Below are positions 1 to 4,551 of a stretch of 5,304 bases of DNA, in pieces; the first letter of the stretch is position 1; each line of letters opens with the position of its first letter. The translations under genes were made by a program, and so were the position numbers. The stretch covers positions 1 through 5,304 of the forward strand of contig JAKPUV010001085.1 in assembly GCA_029554925.1 (NCBI GenBank), written 5' to 3'. The DNA comes from Candidatus Hydrogenedentota bacterium. Its GTDB lineage: Bacteria; Hydrogenedentota; Hydrogenedentia; Hydrogenedentales; CAITNO01. The notes below the pieces were generated by a model. That model ran no database searches and was not told the DNA's origin. It saw nothing but the letters and a program-made list of their open reading frames with translations.

Positions 1-12
1 CCGGGAACTCGT

Positions 13-30
13 GTAGAGACGCGGGCAAGA
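13..30. repeat. Degenerate partial copy of the neighbouring palindromic unit
   Basis: The bases GTAGAGACGCGGGCAAGA resemble the repeat unit at 43-121, which has GTAGACGCGG at the outer end and ACGCGGCAAGA in the right arm (96-106). They differ by a GA insertion and one extra G. It looks like an eroded or rearranged half-unit, suggesting the element family is locally clustered, but the match is short. Confidence 0.4.
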
Positions 31-42
31 GAGGGGGGCCCG

Positions 43-121
43 AACGTAGACGCGGCATCTTGCCGCGTTCTTTGGGTCAATAGAAGGACGCAAGAACGCG
101 GCAAGATGCCGCGTCTACGTT
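43..121. repeat. 30-bp perfect inverted repeat, REP/BIME-like palindromic element
   Basis: The arms 43-72 and 92-121 are exact reverse complements over 30 bp, separated by a 19-nt linker (73-91). Each arm is itself a hairpin: ACGCGGCA (50-57), loop TCT, TGCCGCGT (61-68), and ACGCGGCA (96-103), loop AGA, TGCCGCGT (107-114). The region can therefore fold either as one long stem or as two facing small hairpins, the architecture of paired REP units (BIMEs). It lies downstream of the leftward ligase genes, so its transcript could also act as a 3' barrier or weak terminator, but no U-tract follows. No transposase is in view. The structure is read directly from the sequence; the REP-like identity is inference. 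Confidence 0.85.
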
Positions 122-140
122 TGGCGGCTCCCCAACGCTT

Positions 141-182
141 CCTGAAAACCATCCACAGCCGCCGACATTGCGGCGTTTCAGG
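141..182 (-). terminator. Nested inverted repeat past the end of the paaK operon, possible terminator
   Basis: Outer arms CCTGAAA (141-147) and TTTCAGG (176-182) enclose an inner stem CGCCG (160-164) / CGGCG (171-175) with a 6-nt loop. The inner stem abuts the right outer arm, and a 12-nt asymmetric bulge lies at 148-159. It starts about 20 nt after the stop codon of the last leftward gene, where an operon terminator would be expected. No run of U follows on the minus strand, so it is not a classical intrinsic terminator; a 3'-end stabilising structure is equally possible. Confidence 0.35.
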
Positions 183-202
183 GAATACGAGGGACCACCC
201 GC

Positions 203-1528
203 TCAGGACCGCAGCTTGCGGTTGTCCACAACGCGGACGGCCTTGCCGACGGAGCGCTCGATGGTCTTGGGGGCGACCAGTTCCACGGTGACGTGGATGC
301 CCGTGTAGGCCTGTATCTTGCGGTCAATGCGGTCGCGCAGGGCCTGCATTTCGCTCATCTTGTCGGAGAAGAACTCGGGGCGCACCTCCACCTTCACCGA
401 GACCTCGTCCAGGTTGTTCGGCCGGTTCACCTCGATGAGGTAGTGCGGCGCGGCGCCCTCGACGGCCAGCAGGGCCTCCTCGATCTGGGAGGGGAACACG
501 TTGACCCCGCGGATGATGAGCATGTCGTCCGTGCGGCCGACCACGCGGCCCATCCTGCGGCTGGTGCGGCCGCAGGCGCAGGGGCAGGGGTCCAGCGCGG
601 CGATGTCGCGGGTGCGGTAGCGGATCATGGGCATGGCCTCGCGGGTGAGCGCCGTGATCACCAGCTCGCCGTAGGCGTAGTCCTCCACGGGCTCCAGCGT
701 GTCCGGGTCAAGGCACTCCACGAGGAAGTGGTCCTCCTGAAGGTGCATGCCCGAACGTGCGGCGCACTCGCCGCTGACGCCCGGCCCGATGATCTCGCTG
801 AGGCCGTAGTTGTTGAACGCGAGGATGTCCAGCTCGCGCTCGATCTGGGCGCGCATGTCCTCGGTCCACATCTCGCCGCCGAAATGGGCGAATTTCAGGC
901 TGAGTTCCCGGGGGTCGAGGCCCATGGAGCGGCAGACCTCGGCGATGTTCAGGGCGTAGCTCGGCGTGCAGATGAGCACCTCGGGCTGCAGGTCGCGCAT
1001 GAGCATGATCTGGCGGCTCGTGTTGCCCGACGCCGCCGGGATGATCGCCGCGCCCACCCGCTCGATGCCGTAGTGGAGGCCGAACCCGCCGGTGAACAGG
1101 CCGTAGCCGAAGGACACCTGCACGGTGTGCTCCGGGCGCAGCCCGCCGGCCACGAGGAACCGGGCGCAGAGCCCCGCCCACATGTCCAGGTCGTTCCTCG
1201 TGTAGCCGACGAAGGTGGGCATGCCCGTGGTGCCGGAGGACCCGTGGATGCGCGCCAGCTCCGCGCGGGGCACCGCGCACAGCCCGAGGGGATAGTTGTC
1301 CCGCATGTCCGACTTGTTCGTGAAAGGCAGCCGGCGCAGGTCGTCCAGCGTCTTGATGGATTCCGGCGTGATCCCCTCCTTCTTGAAGAGGGACGCGTAG
1401 AACGGCACCTGACCGGCGCGGGCGACGGTCTCGCGGAGCCGCTGGAGCTGGAGCGCGTGCAGGTCGGCGCGCGGCATGGTCTCGGCGGGGTCGAAGATGC
1501 GGTTCTCGTAGGGGAACTCGGTGCTCAT
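203..1528 (-). CDS. paaK: Phenylacetate-CoA ligase family protein (copy 2)
   Basis: This 441-aa AMP-forming aryl-CoA ligase is of normal PaaK length. The family converts an aryl acid such as phenylacetate, ATP and CoA into the CoA thioester, AMP and PPi in the cytosol. The ATP-phosphate loop SSGTTGMPT is at residues 97-105, YGLSEIIGPG at 241-250, RTRDIA at 305-310, the domain hinge region RTDDMLIIRGVNVFP at 332-346, and the C-terminal lysine in SVGKAVRV (K429) is the expected catalytic lysine. A cysteine cluster CPCACGR lies at 315-321. The start is supported by GGAGG at 1539-1543, 10 nt upstream. It is the last gene of a leftward cassette, 69 nt after the double-ACT gene. It is clearly paralogous to the ligase at 2106-3437 but differs around the putative acyl pocket (QVSFGYGLFTGG against QNGYGYGLFTGG), so another aryl acid, such as indoleacetate or a hydroxyphenylacetate, is possible. 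The family is certain; the substrate is not. Confidence 0.95.
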   Translation of the reverse strand: MSTEFPYENRIFDPAETMPRADLHALQLQRLRETVARAGQVPFYASLFKKEGITPESIKTLDDLRRLPFTNKSDMRDNYPLGLCAVPRAELARIHGSSGTTGMPTFVGYTRNDLDMWAGLCARFLVAGGLRPEHTVQVSFGYGLFTGGFGLHYGIERVGAAIIPAASGNTSRQIMLMRDLQPEVLICTPSYALNIAEVCRSMGLDPRELSLKFAHFGGEMWTEDMRAQIERELDILAFNNYGLSEIIGPGVSGECAARSGMHLQEDHFLVECLDPDTLEPVEDYAYGELVITALTREAMPMIRYRTRDIAALDPCPCACGRTSRRMGRVVGRTDDMLIIRGVNVFPSQIEEALLAVEGAAPHYLIEVNRPNNLDEVSVKVEVRPEFFSDKMSEMQALRDRIDRKIQAYTGIHVTVELVAPKTIERSVGKAVRVVDNRKLRS

Positions 1529-1546
1529 GCGTGCAGAACCTCCGGT

Positions 1547-1562
1547 CCGGCGCGCGCGCCGG
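1547..1562. repeat. 16-bp perfect GC palindrome between the ACT gene and paaK copy 2
   Basis: CCGGCGCGCGCGCCGG is fully self-complementary. It sits 3 nt upstream (in transcript direction) of the GGAGG Shine-Dalgarno at 1539-1543. As RNA it would form a very stable short stem beside the ribosome-binding site of the downstream ligase and could affect its translation or mRNA processing. The palindrome is seen directly; any role is inference. Confidence 0.6.
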
Positions 1563-1597
1563 CGGGTTGCTTCGGGAAACGGGGTCCGGGCTTCGGG

Positions 1598-2038
1598 TCA
1601 GCCCCCGGCGCGGTCGTAGAGCTCCACGCCGCCGATGACGTTGATCCCGTTGTCCTGGAGGACCTGGATGGCCGCGTCGGCGTCGTTGAACCGGAACACG
1701 AGCACCGCCTTGTCCCCCGAGCGGAACGTGAAGGCGTACATGTACTCAATGTTCAGCCCGGCCTTCTCGATCACCTCGAGAATGGTCGCCAGGCCGCCCG
1801 GACGGTCCTCGACCTCCGTGGCGACCACCTCGGTGACCGTGACCACGCAGCCCGCCCCGGTCAGGACGTCGCGCGCCTTCTCCCAGTCGCGGACGATCAG
1901 GCGCAGGATGCCGAACTGCTGGGTGTCGGCCAGGGACAGGGTCACGATGTTGATGCCCGCCTCGGCGAGGCGCCGGCAGGGGTCGCTCAGACGGCCGGGC
2001 TTGTTTTCCATGAACATGCTCAACTGCGGGATTTTCAT
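1598..2038 (-). CDS. Tandem ACT-domain protein
   Basis: This 146-aa soluble protein consists almost entirely of two ACT domains. The first spans about residues 1-68, with ENKPGRL at 11-17 and AGINI at 27-31; the second spans about 70-146, with EDRPGGL at 77-83 and AGLNI at 93-97. The PG turn after strand 1 and the GxNI after helix 1 form the usual amino-acid-binding interface of ACT dimers. There is no catalytic or DNA-binding domain, so a ligand-sensing or allosteric role is most likely. AAGGAGG at 2043-2049, 4 nt before the ATG, is the best Shine-Dalgarno in the window. It lies between two phenylacetate-CoA ligase genes, 67 and 69 nt from each, which suggests it senses an aromatic amino acid or related compound and modulates the ligases or their pathway. 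Stand-alone ACT proteins are known near paaK in anaerobes; direct regulation here is inferred. Confidence 0.88.
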   Translation of the reverse strand: MKIPQLSMFMENKPGRLSDPCRRLAEAGINIVTLSLADTQQFGILRLIVRDWEKARDVLTGAGCVVTVTEVVATEVEDRPGGLATILEVIEKAGLNIEYMYAFTFRSGDKAVLVFRFNDADAAIQVLQDNGINVIGGVELYDRAGG

Positions 2039-2082
2039 GTCGCCTCCTTGCTCTTGTTCCTCAATGCCGGGGTTGCCGCGGA

Positions 2083-2098
2083 CGCCGGTCGCCCGGCG
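2083..2098 (-). repeat. Intercistronic hairpin with GNRA-type tetraloop
   Basis: On the minus strand CGCCGG-GCGA-CCGGCG forms a perfect 6-bp stem closed by GCGA, a member of the stable GNRA tetraloop class. It begins 7 nt after the stop codon of paaK copy 1 and lies about 33 nt before the Shine-Dalgarno of the ACT gene. There is no U-tract, so a terminator is unlikely; an mRNA stabiliser or processing element is possible. The fold is predicted by eye only. Confidence 0.5.
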
Positions 2099-2105
2099 CG
2101 GCGGG

Positions 2106-3437
2106 TCATTTCTTCCGCTGGTCTATGACGCGCTTGGCCTTGCCCTCGCTGCGGGCGATGGTGTTGGGCTCCACGAGCCGCACCCTCACGCGGATGTTGA
2201 TGATGCGCTCGATGGCCGCGCTGATCTTCTTCGCCAGCCCCTCCACCGCCGCGATGCGGTCGCTGAAGATCTCCGGCGTCATCTCCACATGCACCTCCAT
2301 GTCGTCCATCGTCCCGTCGTTCGTCAGCACGATGACGTAGTGCGGCGCCGTGCCCTCGACGGACAGCAGCGCCTCCTCGATCTGGGAGTGGAACACGTTG
2401 ACGCCGCGGAGGATCAGCATGTCGTCGCTGCGGCGCGAGATGCGGCGGATGCGCCGGATCGTGCGCCCGCAGGGGCACGGCTCAGCGTAGATGGACGTGA
2501 TGTCGCGGGTGCGGTAGCGGATCATGGGCATGGCCTGCTTGCTGAGCGTCGTCAGCACCAGCTCGCCCTCCTGCCCGTCCGGCAGCGGATCCAGCGTCTC
2601 CGGGTCCACGATCTCCGGGTAGAAGTGGTCCTCGAAGATGTGCAGCCCGTTCTGGTGCGCGCACTCGTTGCCCACGCCCGGCCCGATGATCTCGGACAGG
2701 CCGTAGATGTCGTAGGCCTTGATCCCCGACTCCGCCTCGACGCGCTTGCGCATCTCCTCGGTCCACGGCTCCGCGCCGAACACGCCCGCCTTCAGGGGCA
2801 GGTCGCGCAGCTCGATCCCCATCTCCCGCGCCCGCTCGATGATGCGCAGGAAGTAGCTCGGCGTGCAGCAGATCGCCGTCGTCCCGAAGTCCTTCATCAC
2901 CATGATCTGCCGGTCCGTGTTCCCCCCGGAGATCGGGATCACCGTCGCCCCCAGCGCCTCCGCGCCGTAGTGCGCCCCCAGCCCGCCCGTGAACAGGCCG
3001 TAGCCGTAGCCGTTCTGGATCACGTCGCCCCGCTGGAGACCGCACGCCGCGAACGACCGCACCATCACGCTCGCCCAGACCTTCAGGTCCTCCTGCGTGT
3101 ACGCCACCACGATCGGCTTGCCCGTCGTGCCGCTGGACGCGTGCAGCCGCACCACCTCGCTCATCGGGCTGGCGAACAGCCCGAAGGGGTAGGTGTCCCG
3201 CAGGTCCGTCTTCACGGTGAACGGTATCTTCGCGATGTCCGCCAGGCACTCGATGTCCGCGGGCGTCAGACCCCGCGCGTCCATCCGCTCCCGGAACAGC
3301 GCCACGTGCTCGTAGGCCCGCCGCACCACCGCCTGAAGCCGGTGCAGCTGCAGCTGCCGCAGCTGCGCCGCCGGCAGGTAATCCATCGCGCTCGCCGGAT
3401 GAAAACCGCACCCGGGATCGTGCCAGAACTCCATCAT
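2106..3437 (-). CDS. paaK: Phenylacetate-CoA ligase family protein (copy 1)
   Basis: This 443-aa AMP-forming aryl-CoA ligase is full length for PaaK. It would activate phenylacetate or a similar aryl acid to its CoA thioester through an acyl-adenylate. Visible motifs are SSGTTGKPI (101-109, ATP-phosphate loop), GYGLFTGG (145-152), YGLSEIIGPG (245-254), RTRDIT (309-314), CPCGRT (321-326), RRSDDMLILRGVNVF (335-349) and the C-terminal lysine in SEGKAKRVID (K433). The start codon is the first of two adjacent ATGs; AGGAAAGGA at 3446-3454, 8 nt upstream, supports it. It is the first gene of the ligase-ACT-ligase cassette and has its own sigma70-type promoter about 110 nt upstream. One oddity is His350 in VFHSQIE, where VFPSQIE is usual and is what the neighbouring paralog has. 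The family is certain; the exact substrate is not. Confidence 0.95.
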   Translation of the reverse strand: MMEFWHDPGCGFHPASAMDYLPAAQLRQLQLHRLQAVVRRAYEHVALFRERMDARGLTPADIECLADIAKIPFTVKTDLRDTYPFGLFASPMSEVVRLHASSGTTGKPIVVAYTQEDLKVWASVMVRSFAACGLQRGDVIQNGYGYGLFTGGLGAHYGAEALGATVIPISGGNTDRQIMVMKDFGTTAICCTPSYFLRIIERAREMGIELRDLPLKAGVFGAEPWTEEMRKRVEAESGIKAYDIYGLSEIIGPGVGNECAHQNGLHIFEDHFYPEIVDPETLDPLPDGQEGELVLTTLSKQAMPMIRYRTRDITSIYAEPCPCGRTIRRIRRISRRSDDMLILRGVNVFHSQIEEALLSVEGTAPHYVIVLTNDGTMDDMEVHVEMTPEIFSDRIAAVEGLAKKISAAIERIINIRVRVRLVEPNTIARSEGKAKRVIDQRKK

Positions 3438-3468
3438 GCCCTGATTCCTTTCCTGAGAAGTTGTCCCT

Positions 3469-3486
3469 GCGCGGAGGCCGCCGCGC
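3469..3486 (-). promoter_or_regulatory. Leader hairpin ahead of paaK copy 1
   Basis: On the minus strand GCGCGG and CCGCGC form a 6-bp stem around a CGGCCT loop in the untranslated leader. It lies 14 nt upstream of the Shine-Dalgarno at 3446-3454. The roughly 100-nt leader is long enough for post-transcriptional control, but I recognise no riboswitch family. Confidence 0.3.
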
Positions 3487-3547
3487 CCGCAAACCCGACA
3501 AAACCGCGCCCCCCGGCGGATCGAAACCCGGGCCGGACGGCTGTTTT

Positions 3548-3576
3548 AGTATAGCGGCGGCTTCCCCCCTGTGCAA
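3548..3576 (-). promoter_or_regulatory. Sigma70-type promoter for the paaK-ACT-paaK cassette
   Basis: Read on the minus strand, the -35 box is TTGCAC (3571-3576) and the -10 box is TATACT (3548-3553), with the ideal 17-nt spacer. The predicted transcription start is near 3541, giving an untranslated leader of about 100 nt before the first ligase gene. A short direct repeat GATTC (3580-3584 and 3588-3592, plus-strand reading) lies just upstream of the -35 box and could belong to an activator site, though it is too short to assign. Confidence 0.65.
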
Positions 3577-3611
3577 CCCGATTCCAAGATTCTGTCATAA
3601 CTGCGGAAATC

Positions 3612-3653
3612 CGGGGAAAAGACCCGCCGCCGGTGCTTATTCGCTTTTCCCCG
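3612..3653. repeat. 10-bp inverted repeat across the stop codon of the 74-aa gene
   Basis: CGGGGAAAAG (3612-3621) and CTTTTCCCCG (3644-3653) are perfect reverse complements separated by 22 nt. The right arm lies inside the last codons of the small gene (stop codon 3637-3639, in the loop) and the left arm lies beyond it. In the minus-strand transcript this could fold into a stem-loop ending the small-protein mRNA, but the loop is long and there is no terminal U-tract. It could also be a protein-binding site upstream of the ligase promoter. Confidence 0.45.
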
Positions 3654-3861
3654 CCGTGTCCACGCTGTTTTTTCGCACGTATCTCACCAGATCCGTCACC
3701 ACCGCGCCGAACCATATGGGACTGCTCTCGATCATCCAGGGGAGGAACATTTCGCACTCCACCGTGTCCCGCTGAAGAACTTTCGAGCCCAGGTATGTGA
3801 TGATGGCCGGAATACCCACGCAGAGGGTGTATTTGAAGCGATTCAGGCGCGTTTTGTTCAT
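3637..3861 (-). CDS. Small hypothetical protein with one probable membrane segment
   Basis: I do not recognise this 74-aa protein. It starts with a basic stretch (MNKTRLNRFK) followed by a hydrophobic segment at about residues 11-24 (TLCVGIPAIITYLG), consistent with a membrane anchor. A second moderately hydrophobic stretch at 40-57 (PWMIESSPIWFGAVV plus flanks) may be a second, shallower helix. The tail is polar and basic (RYVRKNSVDTAGKSE). Codon choice (many GTG, CTG, ATC, TTC) looks like real coding sequence. It starts 9 nt after the 52-aa gene; a GGGAG sequence overlapping that gene's end lies about 11-12 nt before the ATG, a somewhat long spacing. The two are probably co-transcribed and may be translationally coupled. 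No function can be assigned. Confidence 0.6.
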   Translation of the reverse strand: MNKTRLNRFKYTLCVGIPAIITYLGSKVLQRDTVECEMFLPWMIESSPIWFGAVVTDLVRYVRKNSVDTAGKSE

Positions 3862-3870
3862 GAACCGGGG

Positions 3871-4029
3871 CTACTCCCGCTCTTCTTTCAGGAAAAGCAC
3901 GGTCATCACCACAAGCATGATGACGGCGAGGAAAAGGAAGAACACTCTCGCCGCCCCATTGCCCGAAACGGCGGACAAAACCATCGAAAGGCACATGAGT
4001 ATCTGCGCCACCCGGCGATTTCTCGTCAT
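3871..4029 (-). CDS. Small hypothetical membrane protein with two predicted TM helices
   Basis: This 52-aa protein has a basic N-terminus (MTRNRR), a first hydrophobic segment at about residues 7-22, a short polar turn (SGNGAAR), a strongly hydrophobic second segment at about 29-47 (FFLFLAVIMLVVMTVLFL) and a charged tail KEERE. It is most likely a two-helix inner-membrane miniprotein. I chose the ATG at 4027-4029 because GAGGAAAA lies about 4 nt upstream and because the frame further upstream (to 4335) encodes low-complexity, non-hydrophobic sequence unlike a protein. It is followed after 9 nt by the 74-aa gene and may share a transcript with it. I do not recognise a family; toxin-like, stress-related or structural small membrane proteins all remain possible. 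Confidence 0.6.
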   Translation of the reverse strand: MTRNRRVAQILMCLSMVLSAVSGNGAARVFFLFLAVIMLVVMTVLFLKEERE

Positions 4030-4202
4030 GCGCTTTTCCTCACGCCGAACCCGTGCCGGTCCTGGCGGGCGCGCATCCCCCCACCGGCATGCGCCATTCT
4101 GCCGCCCAACACCGTCCCCGGCGGACACGCTTTCAACGGAGCCCGGGTACCGTTGCCGCGCCGCACCCTGGAGAACATGGGTTTTCGTGCCGTCTGTGCC
4201 AT
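4026..4202 (-). CDS. Doubtful 58-aa basic ORF overlapping the membrane miniprotein gene
   Basis: This frame begins MAQTARKPMFSRVRRGN and is rich in Arg, Lys and Gly, with no recognisable domain. Three context signs favour it: AGGAAG (4210-4215) lies 7 nt before the ATG; a candidate promoter sits just upstream at 4223-4251; and its stop codon overlaps the ATG of the 52-aa gene as ATGA, a typical coupling arrangement. Against it are the biased composition expected from a chance frame in GC-rich DNA and a predicted start of transcription almost on the Shine-Dalgarno. It might be a leader peptide, a basic small protein or noise. Confidence 0.25.
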   Translation of the reverse strand: MAQTARKPMFSRVRRGNGTRAPLKACPPGTVLGGRMAHAGGGMRARQDRHGFGVRKSA

Positions 4203-4222
4203 GGATACACTTCCTGAACAGC

Positions 4223-4251
4223 AGGCTAGCACATCCTGTGTGGGTTGTCAA
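4223..4251 (-). promoter_or_regulatory. Candidate sigma70 promoter for the small-protein genes
   Basis: On the minus strand a perfect -35 box TTGACA (4246-4251) is followed after 17 nt by TAGCCT (4223-4228), which keeps the key TA....T of a -10 box. Transcription would start near 4216 and run leftward into the 58-, 52- and 74-aa frames. It is divergent from the hrcA promoter about 170 bp away. The -10 box is imperfect, so strength is uncertain. Confidence 0.5.
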
Positions 4252-4375
4252 TCTCCAGAGTGGTTCGGCAGTGGCGTTTGATCCTGGGAACCTCTTCTGC
4301 CGCGGCCCCGCACGGGCATGCCTGCGGACCGCCACGGTAGCGGGACAAACCCCTCACCGCCGTCCGCCCCCTCCC

Positions 4376-4400
4376 TCTGCGAAAATCTGCGCCATCTGCG
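4376..4400. repeat. Three TCTGCG direct repeats at about 10-bp spacing
   Basis: TCTGCG occurs at 4376-4381, 4386-4391 and 4395-4400, so the copies start 10 and 9 bp apart, close to one helical turn. The cluster ends 19 bp before the hrcA -35 box. Two readings fit: a multi-site binding region for a regulator, or a member of a dispersed intergenic repeat. I recall similar CATCTGCG-type motifs recurring between genes in environmental bacterial genomes, but cannot verify that here. Confidence 0.45.
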
Positions 4401-4419
4401 GACCGCGCCCCCCCCTAAT

Positions 4420-4448
4420 TTGACCTCCGGCGGCTTCTGTGGTAGACT
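4420..4448 (+). promoter_or_regulatory. Sigma70-type promoter of hrcA
   Basis: The -35 box TTGACC (4420-4425) and -10 box TAGACT (4443-4448) are separated by 17 nt. The predicted transcription start is near 4455, immediately before the CIRCE operator, so repressor binding would block initiation or early elongation. The housekeeping-type boxes fit the usual CIRCE/HrcA arrangement, in which heat-shock control comes from repression and not from a dedicated heat-shock sigma factor. Confidence 0.75.
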
Positions 4449-4459
4449 CTTGGAGACTG

Positions 4460-4486
4460 TTAGCACTCTCGCGCACTGAGTGCCAA
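4460..4486. promoter_or_regulatory. CIRCE operator (HrcA-binding site)
   Basis: The left arm TTAGCACTC (4460-4468) and right arm GAGTGCCAA (4478-4486) are separated by exactly 9 nt, matching the CIRCE consensus TTAGCACTC-N9-GAGTGCTAA with one mismatch (C for T in the right arm). It begins about 5 nt after the predicted transcription start and lies 65 nt upstream of hrcA. HrcA dimers bind this inverted repeat and repress the heat-shock operon, with relief when HrcA loses activity under protein-folding stress. Its place ahead of hrcA implies autoregulation. Confidence 0.95.
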
Positions 4487-4496
4487 ACCGTGCCGC

Positions 4497-4511
4497 CGGC
4501 AACGGTTGCCG
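4497..4511 (+). promoter_or_regulatory. Small hairpin in the hrcA leader
   Basis: CGGCAA-CGG-TTGCCG can form a 6-bp stem with a 3-nt loop in the untranslated leader, between the CIRCE site and the hrcA start codon. The stem is short and its role unknown. Confidence 0.3.
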
Positions 4512-4551
4512 CGCGGACGGAGGGCGTGCGCAACAGGACGCGGGCAGCGCC

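Larger units (their letters stand above)
4030..4551. other. Divergent intergenic region between the small membrane genes and hrcA
   Basis: Apart from the doubtful 58-aa frame, this stretch has no convincing gene. It holds the leftward candidate promoter (4223-4251), the TCTGCG repeat cluster (4376-4400), the hrcA promoter and the CIRCE site. The part from 4252 to about 4375 shows no feature that I can support: several frames stay open there, but they encode proline-, arginine- and alanine-rich sequence typical of chance frames in GC-rich DNA. Confidence 0.6.

Noticed and set aside
1..202. CRISPR array at the left edge
   Set aside because: The repeats are inverted, not direct, and there are no regularly spaced unique spacers.
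293..2128. Very long plus-strand open frame (611 codons) opposite the ligase and ACT genes
   Set aside because: It is antisense to two confidently identified genes, encodes His-, Ala-, Val- and Arg-rich sequence with no domain, and is the usual mirror frame of GC-rich coding DNA.
1635..3554. Long plus-strand open frame (639 codons) across the ACT gene and paaK copy 1
   Set aside because: Same reason: an antisense shadow with repetitive, domain-free composition, spanning two genes and their gap.
2482..3576. Second minus-strand open frame of 364 codons overlapping paaK copy 1
   Set aside because: It lies in another frame of the ligase gene and translates to Gly/Ala/Arg-rich low-complexity sequence.
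3571..3587. Sigma54-like -24/-12 sequence (TGG...TTGCA) on the minus strand
   Set aside because: The GG-to-GC spacing is 9 nt where sigma54 promoters need 10, and the -24 box matches poorly; the overlapping sigma70 boxes fit better.
3434..3994. 186-codon minus-strand frame over the two small membrane genes
   Set aside because: It has no hydrophobic pattern or domain, overlaps the better-supported small genes in another frame, and runs through the ligase promoter and leader.
4030..4335. N-terminal extension of the 52-aa membrane protein to 154 aa
   Set aside because: The added 102 residues are low-complexity and polar, whereas the internal ATG at 4029 has a good Shine-Dalgarno and begins the hydrophobic protein.
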